Positions 1-10,395 of a stretch of DNA of 64,000 nt are shown one piece after another. Under the pieces are notes generated by a model, which did no database searches, had not been told where the DNA came from, and worked only from the letters and a program-made list of their open reading frames with translations. How positions within the stretch are numbered: position 1 is the first letter of the stretch; each line of letters begins with the position of its first letter. The DNA comes from Paenibacillus sp. FSL H8-0048 (GTDB lineage Bacteria; Bacillota; Bacilli; Paenibacillales; Paenibacillaceae): NCBI RefSeq assembly GCF_038002825.1, contig NZ_JBBODF010000001.1, positions 6,510,001 to 6,574,000 of the forward strand. Reading direction: 5' to 3'. The position numbers were made by a program, and so were the translations under genes.

Positions 1-2
1 GG

Positions 3-1130
3 TCCTCGGTCAGCGAGATCAAGGTGGATGCTGAGAGCTGGCTTCAGGCGGTTGCGCAGCTGGATGGCTTATTGCAGGACAGTGAATTCAAACCGCAGCT
101 GATGGAGCTGGTTACGGCTGCATCTACGGGCGCCGGCAATATGACGGAGGCGTTCGCCAAGCTGATGGGAGCTTTGTTCGGCAAATTCGGACTGATTCTG
201 CTGGATTCGGCCGATCCTGCCCTGCGCAGGCTGGAAGCGCCCATGTTCGCTTCCATGATTGAGCGGAATGACGAGCTGGAGGCAGCTTATCTTGCCGCAG
301 CTGAACGGATTATAGACAGCGGATATGAGCTGCAGGCCGATGTGACGCCCGGAAATGCGAATCTTTTCTATATTCATGAGGGTGCACGGCTTCTGCTCCA
401 TAAGGCGGAGGGACGGTTCGCAGACCGGAAAGCCACGGTCTCGTTCTCCCGTTCTGAGCTGTTGGAGCTGCTGGAGAGCCATCCCGAACGGTTCAGCAAC
501 AATGTGCTAACCCGCCCGCTGATGCAGGACTATGTACTTCCTGTGCTCGCTACAGTGCTCGGACAAGGGGAAATGGCTTACTGGGCGATTCCGCATCAAG
601 CCTTCAGGGTGCTGGACGGACAGATGCCGCTGATTATTCCGCGCATGTCTTTTACAGTGATTGAGGGAACGCTTCGCAAGCATATGGATAAATACAGCTT
701 GTCCTTCACAGATGTGCAGAGAGGTCTGGATGATAAACGCAAGGCGTGGCTAAGTGCTCAGGATGAGCTGAAGCTAGAAGACAAATTCGAAGAGATTAAG
801 ACAGCATTCTCCGGGATGTACGAGCCGCTGATTGAACAGCTTGGCAGTATTCAGGCGGGGCTGCTGAAGCTGGGCGGCAATAACAAGGATAAGATTATCG
901 ACCAGATCTCCTTCCTGCAGGGCAAAGCACTGGATGCGATGGAGAAACAGAATGAGGCTGCGCTTCGCCAGTGGGAACGGATCGAGCTGTCGCTCATGCC
1001 GCTGGGCAAGCTTCAGGAGCGTGTCTATAATATGATGTATTATCTGAACCGGTACGGGCTGGAATGGCTGGAGGAATTGATGGCTGTGCCTGCTGACTAC
1101 AGCGGAACACACCGTATTATTTATATGTAA
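3..1130 (+). CDS. bshC: BshC, bacillithiol biosynthesis cysteine-adding enzyme (5' end outside window)
   Basis: Only the C-terminal ~375 residues are present. The frame is open to the window edge, so the GTG at 24 is probably internal; the family is usually about 540 residues. BshC is the putative ligase that adds cysteine to GlcN-malate in the last step of bacillithiol synthesis in the cytoplasm. Recognisable blocks are the [18 protein letters not shown] segment, GEMAYWA, and [13 protein letters not shown], followed by a charged helical stretch (about nt 770-1010) that matches the family's C-terminal coiled coil. In B. subtilis bshC also lies just upstream of mraZ, so the context agrees. A short gap separates it from the next gene, which suggests co-transcription. 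Confidence 0.9.
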   Translation, partial: SSVSEIKVDAESWLQAVAQLDGLLQDSEFKPQLMELVTAASTGAGNMTEAFAKLMGALFGKFGLILLDSADPALRRLEAPMFASMIERNDELEAAYLAAAERIIDSGYELQADVTPGNANLFYIHEGARLLLHKAEGRFADRKATVSFSRSELLELLESHPERFSNNVLTRPLMQDYVLPVLATVLGQGEMAYWAIPHQAFRVLDGQMPLIIPRMSFTVIEGTLRKHMDKYSLSFTDVQRGLDDKRKAWLSAQDELKLEDKFEEIKTAFSGMYEPLIEQLGSIQAGLLKLGGNNKDKIIDQISFLQGKALDAMEKQNEAALRQWERIELSLMPLGKLQERVYNMMYYLNRYGLEWLEELMAVPADYSGTHRIIYM

Positions 1131-1155
1131 GCAAATTATTCTAGGGGGTCCTACT

Positions 1156-2427
1156 ATGAGTTCATTATCCAAGCAAAACAGTATTGTTGCCGATATGTCG
1201 CTTGCACCCGAGGGGCATCTCAAAATCGACTGGGTTCGCCAGCATATGCCGGTGCTGAACCGTATCCGTGAGCAGTTCGAAGCCGAGCAGCCGTTCAAGG
1301 GGCTCAAGGTATCGATCACCCTTCACCTGGAAGCCAAGACCGCTTATCTGGCCAAGGTAGTGCAGGCTGGTGGCGCGGAAGTAACGATTACAGGCTCCAA
1401 CCCGTTATCTACGCAGGACGATGTGTGTGCTGCACTCGTTGAGGATGGCATTACCGTATTTGCCAAGTACAATCCTTCCCCGGAAGAGTTCAAGGCACTG
1501 AACATCCGGGCACTGGAGAGCAAGCCGGATCTGATTATCGACGACGGCGGCGATTTCGCCACCCTGCTGCACTCCGAGCGCCCCGATCTGATGGAAAATA
1601 TCCGCGGGGGAGCTGAGGAGACAACCACAGGTATTATCCGCTTAAAGGCGCTGCAGAAGCAGGGCATGCTGAAATTCCCTATGGTTGCCGTAAATGACGC
1701 TTATTGCAAATATTTGTTCGATAACCGTTACGGCACAGGACAGTCGGCATGGGACGGCATTGTCCGCACTACCAACCTGATTGTAGCCGGCAAAACTGTG
1801 GTTGTGGTGGGCTACGGCTGGTGCGGTAAAGGTGTAGCGATGCGGGCCAAGGGACTCGGAGCGAACGTAATTGTTACGGAAGTGGATGCGATCAAGGCGG
1901 TAGAGGCGCATATGGACGGATTCCATGTCCTGCCGATGCTGGAAGCGGCGAAGCAAGGAGACTTCTTCGTAACTGTTACCGGGAACCGGTACGTCATTCG
2001 CGGAGAGCATTATGATGTGATGAAGGATGGCGCGATTCTCTGCAATGCCGGACATTTCGATGTGGAGGTCAACAAGCCGGAGCTGGCTGAGCGCTCAGTG
2101 TCCCAGCGGACGGTGCGCAAGAACATCGAAGAGTATCAGCTGAAGGATGGACGCAAGCTGTACCTCCTGGCTGAAGGACGTCTGGTGAACCTGGGCGCAG
2201 CCGATGGTCATCCGGCAGAGATTATGGATACCACCTTCGCACTCCAGGCCTTGTCCCTTAAATATGTTAACGATAATTATAAGAGTATTGGTGTCAAAGT
2301 GGAGAATGTACCTTATGTGCTGGATGAGCAGGTAGCGCGTTACAAGCTGGAAAGTCTGGGGATATCCATCGACAGTCTGACACAGGCGCAAGTGGAGTAT
2401 CTGGACAGCTGGAATCTGAACGACTAA
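1156..2427 (+). CDS. ahcY: Adenosylhomocysteinase (short, 423-residue form)
   Basis: The enzyme splits S-adenosylhomocysteine (or a close analogue) into homocysteine and the nucleoside, using bound NAD. Visible motifs are the DDGGD segment near residue 130, EETTTG at 154-159, the substrate lysine region [16 protein letters not shown] at 180-195, and the Rossmann motif GYGWCGKG at 219-226. At 423 residues it belongs to the shorter prokaryotic form that lacks the ~40-residue insertion. The usual PDHYRY tail is absent, so a related hydrolase such as an S-inosylhomocysteine hydrolase cannot be excluded. The ATG at 1156 has an AGGGGG ribosome site. The gene follows bshC closely, placing two thiol-linked functions together, and ends at a strong terminator. 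Confidence 0.88.
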   Translation: MSSLSKQNSIVADMSLAPEGHLKIDWVRQHMPVLNRIREQFEAEQPFKGLKVSITLHLEAKTAYLAKVVQAGGAEVTITGSNPLSTQDDVCAALVEDGITVFAKYNPSPEEFKALNIRALESKPDLIIDDGGDFATLLHSERPDLMENIRGGAEETTTGIIRLKALQKQGMLKFPMVAVNDAYCKYLFDNRYGTGQSAWDGIVRTTNLIVAGKTVVVVGYGWCGKGVAMRAKGLGANVIVTEVDAIKAVEAHMDGFHVLPMLEAAKQGDFFVTVTGNRYVIRGEHYDVMKDGAILCNAGHFDVEVNKPELAERSVSQRTVRKNIEEYQLKDGRKLYLLAEGRLVNLGAADGHPAEIMDTTFALQALSLKYVNDNYKSIGVKVENVPYVLDEQVARYKLESLGISIDSLTQAQVEYLDSWNLND

Positions 2428-2444
2428 GGATATGGATCTGCACG

Positions 2445-2477
2445 AGCCCGGAGCCAATCACATTGGCCCGGGCTTTT
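2445..2477 (+). terminator. Intrinsic terminator after ahcY
   Basis: A two-part stem (AGCCCGG with CCGGGCT, then CCAAT with ATTGG, small bulge between) is followed by TTTT. It separates the bshC-ahcY unit from the division cluster. Confidence 0.8.
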
Positions 2478-2583
2478 GCGTGTCCGCATGGGGTGTAAAG
2501 AATAGCCTCTTGACAAACAAGAAAAAATTACCTTGCTCCGGAAAAAGGTTTTTGGTTTTTAATGGCGAATCTATTATGCTTAG

Positions 2584-2609
2584 GTGGTGAAAAGTGGGGC
2601 AAAGTGGGG
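2584..2609 (+). promoter_or_regulatory. MraZ operator: three 10-bp repeats
   Basis: GTGGTG at 2584, GTGGGG at 2594 and GTGGGG at 2604 lie exactly 10 bp apart, the last two preceded by AAA. This matches the AAAGTGG-N3 or GTGGG-N5 repeats that MraZ proteins bind in their own promoter. A fourth GTGGGG at 2625 serves as part of the ribosome site. A possible -10 (TATTAT, 2572-2577) with a weak TTTTTG 17 bp upstream would place the operator at the start of the transcript. Autoregulation is inferred from the family. Confidence 0.75.
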
Positions 2610-2637
2610 AATCGGGATTCAGGGGTGGGGAATGAGC

Positions 2638-3075
2638 ATGTTCATGGGGGAATACCAGCACAGCATTGACGATAAAGGCCGGATCATTATCCCTGCCAAG
2701 TTCCGTGATATGCTCGGAACCTCCTTCGTAGCGACCCGTGGCCTGGACTCCTGCCTGTTTGTTTATCCCATGGAAGAATGGGGAATCATGGAGCAAAAGC
2801 TTAAAAGCCTTTCACTGATGAAATCGGATGCCCGTGCCTTCAGCCGCTTTTTTTTCTCGGGAGCGACGGAGTGTGTATGGGACAAGCAAGGCAGGGTGAA
2901 TCTGCCGGGGAATCTGCGGCAATATGCCAAGCTGGACAAGGACTGTGTTATTCTGGGCGTTTCGAACCGGGTGGAGATCTGGAACAAGGAGCTATGGGAG
3001 CAGTACTTCGAACAGTCAGAGGAATCGTTCAACGAAATCGCCGAGAAATTGGTGGATTTCAATTTTGATCTATAG
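2638..3075 (+). CDS. mraZ: MraZ, transcriptional regulator of the dcw cluster
   Basis: This is a 145-residue protein with two AbrB-like (SpoVT-type) repeats, each marked by a D-x-x-x-R element (DDKGR near residue 11 and DKQGR in the second half) and the FFFSGATE block between them. MraZ forms rings that bind repeated GTGGG boxes and control the division and cell wall operon; such boxes lie directly upstream. The start is placed at the ATG giving MFMGEYQH, the conserved N-terminus, 8 nt after GGGG; a longer GTG reading would run through the operator and is rejected. It is the first gene of the cluster. Confidence 0.96.
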   Translation: MFMGEYQHSIDDKGRIIIPAKFRDMLGTSFVATRGLDSCLFVYPMEEWGIMEQKLKSLSLMKSDARAFSRFFFSGATECVWDKQGRVNLPGNLRQYAKLDKDCVILGVSNRVEIWNKELWEQYFEQSEESFNEIAEKLVDFNFDL

Positions 3076-3114
3076 AACATAACATTTCGAATTACTGCCT
3101 TGGAGGGATGCAGC

Positions 3115-4068
3115 TTGTTTCACCACATCACGGTACTAAAAGAAGAAGCGACAGAAGGGCTGCACATCAAGAAGGATGGCCTATATGTAGATTGTACGCT
3201 CGGGGGAGCCGGGCACAGCGCCCTTATCGCATCCAAGCTTAGCGGCACTGGACGGCTGATCTGTCTGGATCAGGATGACTGGGCGCTGAACAACGCGAAA
3301 GAGAGATTGTCCGGATACGGCGACAAGGTGGTAACCGTCAAGACTAACTTCCGCGATCTGGAGCAGGTGCTCAAGGAACTGCCGTTTGTTCCGCAGAAGG
3401 ACGGAGTTCCCCAGGTAGACGGGATTCTCTTTGATCTGGGGGTATCCTCTCCGCAGTTTGATGAAGGGGAACGCGGCTTCAGCTACAACCATGACGCCCC
3501 GCTGGATATGCGGATGGACCAGTCGGCACAGCTGAGTGCGGCAGATATCATCAACACCTGGAGTGAGCAGGAGATTGCCAGGGTGCTTTTCCAGTATGGA
3601 GAAGAGAAATTCTCACGGCGGATTGCCCGGAAGATTGTAGAGCGCAGGGAAGAACGCCCGGTAGAGACCACCGGAGAGCTGGCCGAGCTGATCAAGGAAG
3701 GCATTCCTGCGGCGGCAAGAAGGACCGGAGGACATCCGGCGAAGCGGAGTTTTCAGGGGCTGCGGATTGCCGTGAATGATGAGCTGGGTGCTTTTGAGGA
3801 AGGGCTGCATGCGGCTGTACGCTGTCTGGCTCCTGAGGGCAGGGTATCCGTTATTACCTTTCACTCGCTGGAGGACCGGATCTGCAAGCAGATTTTCAGC
3901 AGCTACTTAAGCCGTTGCACTTGTCCGCCTGACCTTCCGTATTGCGTGTGCGGTGCCGAAGGCACCCTGAAGCTGATCAACCGCAAGCCTATTGTGCCGG
4001 GGGAAGAAGAGCTGGAGCTTAACTCGCGTGCCCGTTCAGCCAAGCTGCGTATCGCAGAGAAATTGTAG
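3115..4068 (+). CDS. rsmH: RsmH, 16S rRNA m4C1402 methyltransferase
   Basis: It transfers a methyl group from SAM to N4 of C1402 in the 16S rRNA decoding centre. The SAM-binding motif [11 protein letters not shown] is at residues 25-35, and the family blocks [17 protein letters not shown] and [14 protein letters not shown] follow. The protein has 317 residues, the normal size. The TTG start at 3115 is chosen because it yields the conserved MFHHITVL N-terminus 8 nt after GGAGG. An upstream TTG at 3100 overlaps that ribosome site. It lies between mraZ and ftsL as in other Bacillales. Confidence 0.97.
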   Translation: MFHHITVLKEEATEGLHIKKDGLYVDCTLGGAGHSALIASKLSGTGRLICLDQDDWALNNAKERLSGYGDKVVTVKTNFRDLEQVLKELPFVPQKDGVPQVDGILFDLGVSSPQFDEGERGFSYNHDAPLDMRMDQSAQLSAADIINTWSEQEIARVLFQYGEEKFSRRIARKIVERREERPVETTGELAELIKEGIPAAARRTGGHPAKRSFQGLRIAVNDELGAFEEGLHAAVRCLAPEGRVSVITFHSLEDRICKQIFSSYLSRCTCPPDLPYCVCGAEGTLKLINRKPIVPGEEELELNSRARSAKLRIAEKL

Positions 4069-4091
4069 ATGACGATAAAGGAGAATCAGAG

Positions 4092-4490
4092 ATGGCTTAT
4101 ACCCGCGGAAATTTAGCAGTTCAACCTAAGAGAAAACAAGAGGCAAACCCGCTGTACCGTGAGAAAACGAAAGTTGTCACCAGACGCAGAGTGCTGCCGC
4201 TGCAGGAGAAGCTTTTGTACATGCTGACGCTGGGAGCCTTTATTCTGGTAGCAGCCTCCCTGATCTGGCGTTACGTCCATATTTACGATTTGAATATGCA
4301 GGCCCAGAAGCTGGACAGCGAAATCGCGGTCAACAAGAAGCAAATTGCCACGTACAAGATGGAGAAGCAGACGCTCGAGCAGACGATCGTCCCGCGGGCG
4401 AAGGAAATGGGCTATGTGGTCCCTTCTGTGGATTCTACCATCTATGTTCCGCTAAGCAGCCAGGCTACTGACCAAGCCGGAAAAAAATAG
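4092..4490 (+). CDS. ftsL: FtsL, cell division protein
   Basis: This is a 132-residue bitopic protein with a basic cytoplasmic N-terminus (residues 1-40), one transmembrane helix at about 41-59 and an external leucine-rich coiled coil at about 63-100. FtsL joins DivIB and DivIC to recruit and activate the septal synthase (SpoVE/FtsW and PBP2B). Sequence conservation is low in this family, so the call rests mainly on topology and on its fixed place between rsmH and the FtsI-type PBP gene. The ribosome site AAGGAG precedes the ATG. Confidence 0.9.
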   Translation: MAYTRGNLAVQPKRKQEANPLYREKTKVVTRRRVLPLQEKLLYMLTLGAFILVAASLIWRYVHIYDLNMQAQKLDSEIAVNKKQIATYKMEKQTLEQTIVPRAKEMGYVVPSVDSTIYVPLSSQATDQAGKK

Positions 4491-4532
4491 CGATGAACGG
4501 CAATCGCAATAATAGAGGTTGTGAGGTACCTT

Positions 4533-6764
4533 ATGGTTAAGAGAATCAAACTTCGCACGCTGTTTATAGGAGGGTGTATTACCCTCTTTTTTCTTGTTTT
4601 AGTCGCCAGAGTATTCTGGATTCAGGTTCTGCAAGGTAAGGAGTGGCAGGAGACCGCGGCTAAGCAGTGGGCCCATACTTCAACCATCAAGGCCGTCCGC
4701 GGGGTGATTGAGGACCGTAACGGTAATGTTCTGGCCAGCGATGTGCCTGCCTATACGGTAGTGGTTAACCCTGAGGTCATTGCCGAGAAAAAAATCGGTG
4801 AAGAGGTCATTCAGGGCCTGCATGAGCTGCTGAACAAACCGGCGGATGAGCTGAAGAAGCTGGTGGAGGCCAAGGATAAAGACGGGAAATATCTGAAGAA
4901 CCGCGAGATCCGTAATGAAGGCTGGAAGATTAACCAGGAGCTGGCCGATAAAGTGACGGCTTTTGTAGAGAAGCTTAAGAAAGAACATGATACGCTGGAG
5001 ACTGGGGTCGGGCTCGTCAGGGAGCAGAAGCGCTATTATCCTAAGGATTCGCTTGCTGCGCATATTCTGGGCTACACCGACAGAGACGGCAAAGCAATGA
5101 TGGGACTGGAGAAGCTCCTGGACAAACAGCTCTCCGGGACGGACGGCAAGCTGAATTACCAGAGTGACGGCAAGGGCATCAAGCTGCCCGATTCCAAGGA
5201 TACGTTCCAGCCTGTGGTGAATGGAAGCAACTACAAGCTGACGATTGACAGCACGATTCAGTTCTATATTGAAGAGGCTATGAAAAAGGCGTATGCGGAG
5301 TATAAGCCGAAGTCGATCAGTGTGATTGCGGCCGACCCGAAGACGATGGAGATTCTGGGTCTGGCGAATATGCCAACTTTTAACCCGAATGAGTACTATG
5401 ATCTGAATCAGGATGCGGCCGGTTTCTATAACCACGCTATTATGACGAGATTCGAGCCGGGTTCAACATTCAAGATCGTCCCGCTGGCGGGTGCCGTGCA
5501 GGAGAAGCTGTTCAATCCGAATGCCACCTTCCAGTCCGGTTCTGTACGGATTAAGGGATACAGCAAGCCTATCTATGATATGAACAGAGCCGGGTATGGA
5601 ACCATTACCTTCCTGGAAGGGGTTAAGCGCTCGAGTAACGTTGCATTCGTCAAGCTTGGCTATGAGATGCTGGGCAAGGAGAAGCTGCTGCAGTATATCA
5701 CGGATTTCGGGTTCACGGAAAAGACGGGCATTGACCTCCCTGGAGAGGTTAAGGGTGTTGTCAACCCTGATCCAAACAGGGCAGTGGAAAATGCAACCCT
5801 TGCTTATGGACACGGGAAGCTGCTGGTGACCCCGATCCAGCAGCTCACAGCCGTCGCTGCGATTGCGAACGGCGGCAAGCTGCTGGTGCCGCATGTGGTG
5901 AAGGAGGTTACCGATCCGAATACCGGTAAGACCATGGTCACCCAGCCGGAGGTTGTACGTCAGGTGCTCTCCGAGGCAAGCGCACGGGAGACGGGCAGCT
6001 ACCTGGAGCAGGTAGTGGCCGATCAGCAGCACGGAACCGGCCGGCATGCCTACATTGAGGGCTACCGGGTGGCCGGCAAGACAGGTACGGCGATTAAGCC
6101 GGATGGTAAGGGCGGGTATGACCGTGACAAGGTTCGCTCCTCCTTCCTCGGTTACGCACCGGCCAATGACCCGAAGATCGCAGTCTTCGTCATTATTGAC
6201 GAGCCTGCTGATGCTGCCGGCGGCGGTGCCGCTGCGGGGCCGGTCTTCAAGGATATCGTCTCTCAGGCGCTTCCTTATATGGGCGTGCCCAAAGCGGGAG
6301 ATGTTACGGGTCCTGCTGACAAGAAGACAGTGAAGGCCGAGGCTGCCACCCAGCGCAAAGCGCCGGAACTGACCGGCAAGACGGTGAAGGCGGCGAGACA
6401 GCTGCTCATTAATCAGGGCTTTGATTTTGAAGCCGTAGGTCAAGGGGCAAATGTAGTCAGCCAGTACCCTGAGAAGGGCACCGCCCTGACCGCCGGGCAG
6501 CGCATCTATCTGTTAAGTGAGCAGGGAGAGAACGTGACGCTTCCTGATCTGCGAGGGCAATCTCTGCGCGATGCGCTGGAGATTCTGAACCTGCTGAAGG
6601 TGGGGATCTCCGTCAATGGAGAAGGTTATGTCACGGAGCAGACGCAGACCAAGAATAACGGAAAAACCCAGGTTGCACTGACGCTTAGCCCGCTTAATGA
6701 GTATGGGGAGAATATCCCTGTTGCCTTAGCCGGTGATGCCGATAAGGATGAAGCTGCAAAGTAG
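4533..6764 (+). CDS. pbpB: PBP2B, septal class B penicillin-binding protein (FtsI type) with PASTA domains
   Basis: This transpeptidase cross-links septal peptidoglycan. Counting from the ATG at 4533 (743 residues), there is one N-terminal membrane helix, a dimerisation/pedestal domain, and a transpeptidase domain with STFK (active Ser at about 311), SSN (367-369) and KTG (516-518). Two PASTA repeats follow, beginning near PELTGKTVKAARQLL and LPDLRGQSLRDALEIL. The ATG is preferred over an upstream GTG at 4521 because the GTG has only 2 nt between it and the AGAGGT ribosome site. It sits between ftsL and spoVD, as in B. subtilis. Confidence 0.95.
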   Translation: MVKRIKLRTLFIGGCITLFFLVLVARVFWIQVLQGKEWQETAAKQWAHTSTIKAVRGVIEDRNGNVLASDVPAYTVVVNPEVIAEKKIGEEVIQGLHELLNKPADELKKLVEAKDKDGKYLKNREIRNEGWKINQELADKVTAFVEKLKKEHDTLETGVGLVREQKRYYPKDSLAAHILGYTDRDGKAMMGLEKLLDKQLSGTDGKLNYQSDGKGIKLPDSKDTFQPVVNGSNYKLTIDSTIQFYIEEAMKKAYAEYKPKSISVIAADPKTMEILGLANMPTFNPNEYYDLNQDAAGFYNHAIMTRFEPGSTFKIVPLAGAVQEKLFNPNATFQSGSVRIKGYSKPIYDMNRAGYGTITFLEGVKRSSNVAFVKLGYEMLGKEKLLQYITDFGFTEKTGIDLPGEVKGVVNPDPNRAVENATLAYGHGKLLVTPIQQLTAVAAIANGGKLLVPHVVKEVTDPNTGKTMVTQPEVVRQVLSEASARETGSYLEQVVADQQHGTGRHAYIEGYRVAGKTGTAIKPDGKGGYDRDKVRSSFLGYAPANDPKIAVFVIIDEPADAAGGGAAAGPVFKDIVSQALPYMGVPKAGDVTGPADKKTVKAEAATQRKAPELTGKTVKAARQLLINQGFDFEAVGQGANVVSQYPEKGTALTAGQRIYLLSEQGENVTLPDLRGQSLRDALEILNLLKVGISVNGEGYVTEQTQTKNNGKTQVALTLSPLNEYGENIPVALAGDADKDEAAK

Positions 6765-6824
6765 CAGACCTATAGGCTTGTTCTAACCCCTGTTTGTCCT
6801 GAATAGTCATGAAGGTAAGAGATC

Positions 6825-8783
6825 ATGTCTATGAGCGAAAGCGGGGAGAACAGAGTGAAGGTATCAAAAGTCGTTAGCCGGCGGAGAATGCTGTGGACGC
6901 TGCTGGGACTGGCCGTGTTGTTCGGTGCGCTGGCTGTGCGCCTTGCCTATGTACAGTTGACCCAAGGCGAGAAGCTGAGCGAGAAGGCCGAGGATTTATG
7001 GCGGCGGAATATCCCCTTCACCGCCAAACGCGGTGAGATTCTGGACAGGGAGGGTGTGGCGCTGGCGTATAACATCAGCTCACCCACGGTTTATGCCATT
7101 CCAGTACAGGTGAAGGAGAAGGAACAGACTGCGAAGCAGCTGGCTCCGCTGCTCGGCATGACCGAGGAGAAGCTGACCCAGCTGCTCACCCAAAAGAAAG
7201 CCTCAGTGAAACTGCAGCCCGGCGGCCGCAAAATTACGATGGAGCTTGCCGCGAGCATCCGTAATTTGCAGCTGCCGGGCATCGTTGTCGCTGAGGATAA
7301 CAAACGGTATTATCCCTTCGGGGATCTGGCCGCACATATTCTGGGCTTCACCGGAATCGACAATCAGGGGATTACCGGGATTGAGAGCATCTATGATAAG
7401 CTGCTTCAGGGGAGTGCGGGCAATATCTCCTATCTCTCCGATGCGGGAGGCCGGCTGATGCCCGGGTCCTCCGAGAAGTACACGCAGCCGCAGGATGGAC
7501 TTAGCCTGCAGCTGACCATCGACAAGCAGATTCAATCCATTATGGAACGCGAGCTGGATCAGGCCATGGTGAAATATCAGGCGCAGGGCGCCTGGTCTAT
7601 TGCCATGGACCCCCGTAACGGCGAGATTCTGGCGATGGCGAGCCGGCCGGGGTATGAGCCAGGGAGCTACCAGGAATACGATGCTGAGGTATATAACCGT
7701 AATCTTCCGATCTGGATGACGTATGAGCCAGGTTCCACCTTCAAGATCATCACGCTGGCTGCGGCATTGGAGGAGGGGAAGGTAGATCTGCAGCATGAGC
7801 ATTTTTTCGATCCGGGTTACATTGAAGTCGGCGGAGCGAAGCTGCGCTGCTGGAAGAAGGGCGGTCACGGAAGTCAGACCTTCCTTGAAGTGGTCGAGAA
7901 CTCCTGCAACCCGGGGTTCGTTGCCTTGGGGCAGCGTCTGGGTAAGGATACGCTGTTCAAGTACATCCGTGATTTCGGCTTCGGGAGCAAGACGGGCATC
8001 GATCTGAACGGTGAAGCGAACGGAATTCTGTTCAAGCCCGCCCAGGTGGGCCCGGTGGAGCTGGCAACCACGGCATTCGGCCAAGGGGTATCCGTCACGC
8101 CGATTCAGCAGATTGCTGCGGTATCGGCAGCGATCAACGGCGGCAAGCTGTATACTCCGCATGTGGCCAAAGCCTGGATTAACCCGGATACCGGGAACGT
8201 TGTCTCCGAGACTGAGCCGGAGGAAGTGCGGCAGGTGATCTCGGAGGAGACCTCGAAGAAAGTGCGGGCTGCCCTTGAGAGCGTAGTTGCCAAAGGCACA
8301 GGCCGGCCGGCATTTATTGACGGCTACCGTGTGGGCGGCAAGACAGGGACAGCACAGAAGGTAATCAACGGCCGGTATTCTCCTACAGAGCATATCGTAT
8401 CCTTTATCGGCTTTGCGCCGGCGGATGATCCGCAGATCGTAGTCTATACGGCAGTCGATAACCCGAAGGGAATTCAGTTCGGGGGTGTAGTTGCCGCTCC
8501 GATTGTCCAGAATATTCTTGAGGATTCTCTTCTGTATTTGAAGGTTCCGGAGCGTAAGGATCAGCTGCCGAGAACCTATAAATACGGAGAGACTCCGATA
8601 GTGACGGTCCCTGATCTTACGGGGGCAACAGTTCAGGATATCTATGAGGACTTGAACATGAATTTCATGCTGGTCCGTTCCGGCACCGGCAATACTGTGA
8701 TCAATCAGGCCCCGAAGGCCGGGGCAAGAGTGCAGCAGGGCTCCACCATCCGGATTTATATGGGAACGCCAAGCGAACCCTAA
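6825..8783 (+). CDS. spoVD: SpoVD, sporulation-specific class B penicillin-binding protein
   Basis: This transpeptidase partners SpoVE to make spore cortex peptidoglycan. It is 652 residues long with one N-terminal membrane segment (about 22-42). The motifs are STFK (Ser304), SCN (360-362) and KTG (506-508), and there is a single C-terminal PASTA domain (about 594-650). The next-door paralogue pbpB has two PASTA domains; one domain and the length fit SpoVD. An alternative GTG start at 6855 follows GGGGAG and would give an N-terminus closer to the B. subtilis protein. No clear sigma-E promoter was identified in the 60-nt gap before it. Confidence 0.92.
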   Translation: MSMSESGENRVKVSKVVSRRRMLWTLLGLAVLFGALAVRLAYVQLTQGEKLSEKAEDLWRRNIPFTAKRGEILDREGVALAYNISSPTVYAIPVQVKEKEQTAKQLAPLLGMTEEKLTQLLTQKKASVKLQPGGRKITMELAASIRNLQLPGIVVAEDNKRYYPFGDLAAHILGFTGIDNQGITGIESIYDKLLQGSAGNISYLSDAGGRLMPGSSEKYTQPQDGLSLQLTIDKQIQSIMERELDQAMVKYQAQGAWSIAMDPRNGEILAMASRPGYEPGSYQEYDAEVYNRNLPIWMTYEPGSTFKIITLAAALEEGKVDLQHEHFFDPGYIEVGGAKLRCWKKGGHGSQTFLEVVENSCNPGFVALGQRLGKDTLFKYIRDFGFGSKTGIDLNGEANGILFKPAQVGPVELATTAFGQGVSVTPIQQIAAVSAAINGGKLYTPHVAKAWINPDTGNVVSETEPEEVRQVISEETSKKVRAALESVVAKGTGRPAFIDGYRVGGKTGTAQKVINGRYSPTEHIVSFIGFAPADDPQIVVYTAVDNPKGIQFGGVVAAPIVQNILEDSLLYLKVPERKDQLPRTYKYGETPIVTVPDLTGATVQDIYEDLNMNFMLVRSGTGNTVINQAPKAGARVQQGSTIRIYMGTPSEP

Positions 8784-8907
8784 ATCGTATCATATAAAGG
8801 TTTATATAAATTTAACTTGAAAATACACAGACAGGGAAAAGTGGCGGAAGTCACGGTAATCCCATACTGAAATACTTACAAGTACAAATGCAGAGCGAGG
8901 GATAGCT

Positions 8908-10395
8908 ATGTTAATTAAAGAACTCTCTTCTTGTCTGGCCGCTGCCCGTCTATACGGGGACGGAGACATAGAAATTTCAGATTTGCAGGCCGATTCACGC
9001 AAGGTGGGTCCGGGCGATTTGTTCATTTGTCTGCCCGGACATACAGTGGACGGACATGATTACGCACCTCAGGCTGCCGCCAAGGGTGCGGCTGCTCTGG
9101 TCTGCGAGCGGAAGCTGGACATTGACTTGCCGCAGATCGTGGTGGATGACTGCCGGTATGCCATGTCTGTGCTGTCCAATGCCTTCTTCGGTTCACCGAG
9201 CAGCCGGATGAAGCTGATCGGCATCACAGGTACCAACGGCAAGACGACCACCACCTATCTGATTGAACGGATCATGCAGGATCATGGGGTGAAGACCGGC
9301 CTGATCGGAACGATCCAGATGCGGTATGACGGTCAGAGCTATGGGGTGTCCGGTACGACACAGGAATCTCTGGAGCTTCAACGCAGTCTGAATCATATGG
9401 CGTTTAAGGGTGTGCAGTGCTGTGTAATGGAAGTCTCCTCCCATGCGCTCCAGCAGGGCCGGGTAAAGGGGACCGACTACCGCACCGCGATCTTTACGAA
9501 TCTGACCCAGGATCACCTGGATTACCATCATACAATGGAGGAGTACCGCGCAGTGAAGGGCTTGTTCTTCTCACGGCTCGGCAATGTGATCTCCCCGTGG
9601 AAGGAAGAACGCAAGTATGCGGTGTTGAATGCCGACGATGAAGCCAGCGCCTATTTTGCCGCCCAGACCGCAGCGGAGGTCATTACATATGGTATCGACA
9701 AGACCGCCAATGTCCGGGCATCGCAAATATCGATCACCGCCAAAGGAACTTTTTTCCATGTGGAGACGTTTAGAGGAGAGACCGATATTTCGCTTCGCAT
9801 GGTCGGTAAATTCAACGTCTATAATGCGCTTGCGGCGATTACGGCTGCGCTGCTGGAGGATGTGCCGCTTGCGGATATCAAGGCCAGTCTGGAGTCGGTT
9901 GCCGGCGTGGACGGCCGTGTCGAATCGGTGGATGCCGGACAGGATTTCGCAGTCATCGTTGACTATGCGCATACGCCGGACGGTCTGGAGAATGTGCTGA
10001 AGGCGGTATGTGAATTTGCAGCAGGCAAGGTGCTCACGGTCTTCGGCTGCGGCGGGGACCGCGATACGACCAAACGGCCGCTCATGGGCAAAATTGCTGC
10101 GAAGTACAGCGACCATGTGCTGGTCACCTCCGACAACCCGCGGACAGAGGACCCGCTGCAGATACTGGCTGATATTGAGGCCGGCCTCCGTGAGGATGGC
10201 GTGGCGCGTGAGCGCTATGAGATGATTCCGGACCGGCGGGAAGCCATCACAAAAGCTATTGAAATGGCAAGCCCCGGCGATGTAGTATTGATTGCGGGGA
10301 AAGGTCATGAGACCTATCAGCTGATCAAGGGAGTCGTTCATGATTTCGATGACCGAATCGTTGCCAAAGAAGTGATAAGGGGCCGAAGCTATTGA
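8908..10395 (+). CDS. murE: MurE, UDP-MurNAc-tripeptide synthetase (meso-DAP adding)
   Basis: This cytoplasmic Mur ligase adds the third stem-peptide residue to UDP-MurNAc-L-Ala-D-Glu using ATP. The P-loop GTNGKTTT lies at about 108-115. The specificity motif DNPR at about 409-412 is the one found in meso-diaminopimelate-adding enzymes, so the wall is expected to be DAP type, in line with dapL further on. Its 495 residues are typical. The ATG follows GCGAGGGA. A 124-nt AT-rich gap separates it from spoVD, leaving room for a separate promoter that I cannot define with certainty. Confidence 0.96.
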   Translation: MLIKELSSCLAAARLYGDGDIEISDLQADSRKVGPGDLFICLPGHTVDGHDYAPQAAAKGAAALVCERKLDIDLPQIVVDDCRYAMSVLSNAFFGSPSSRMKLIGITGTNGKTTTTYLIERIMQDHGVKTGLIGTIQMRYDGQSYGVSGTTQESLELQRSLNHMAFKGVQCCVMEVSSHALQQGRVKGTDYRTAIFTNLTQDHLDYHHTMEEYRAVKGLFFSRLGNVISPWKEERKYAVLNADDEASAYFAAQTAAEVITYGIDKTANVRASQISITAKGTFFHVETFRGETDISLRMVGKFNVYNALAAITAALLEDVPLADIKASLESVAGVDGRVESVDAGQDFAVIVDYAHTPDGLENVLKAVCEFAAGKVLTVFGCGGDRDTTKRPLMGKIAAKYSDHVLVTSDNPRTEDPLQILADIEAGLREDGVARERYEMIPDRREAITKAIEMASPGDVVLIAGKGHETYQLIKGVVHDFDDRIVAKEVIRGRSY

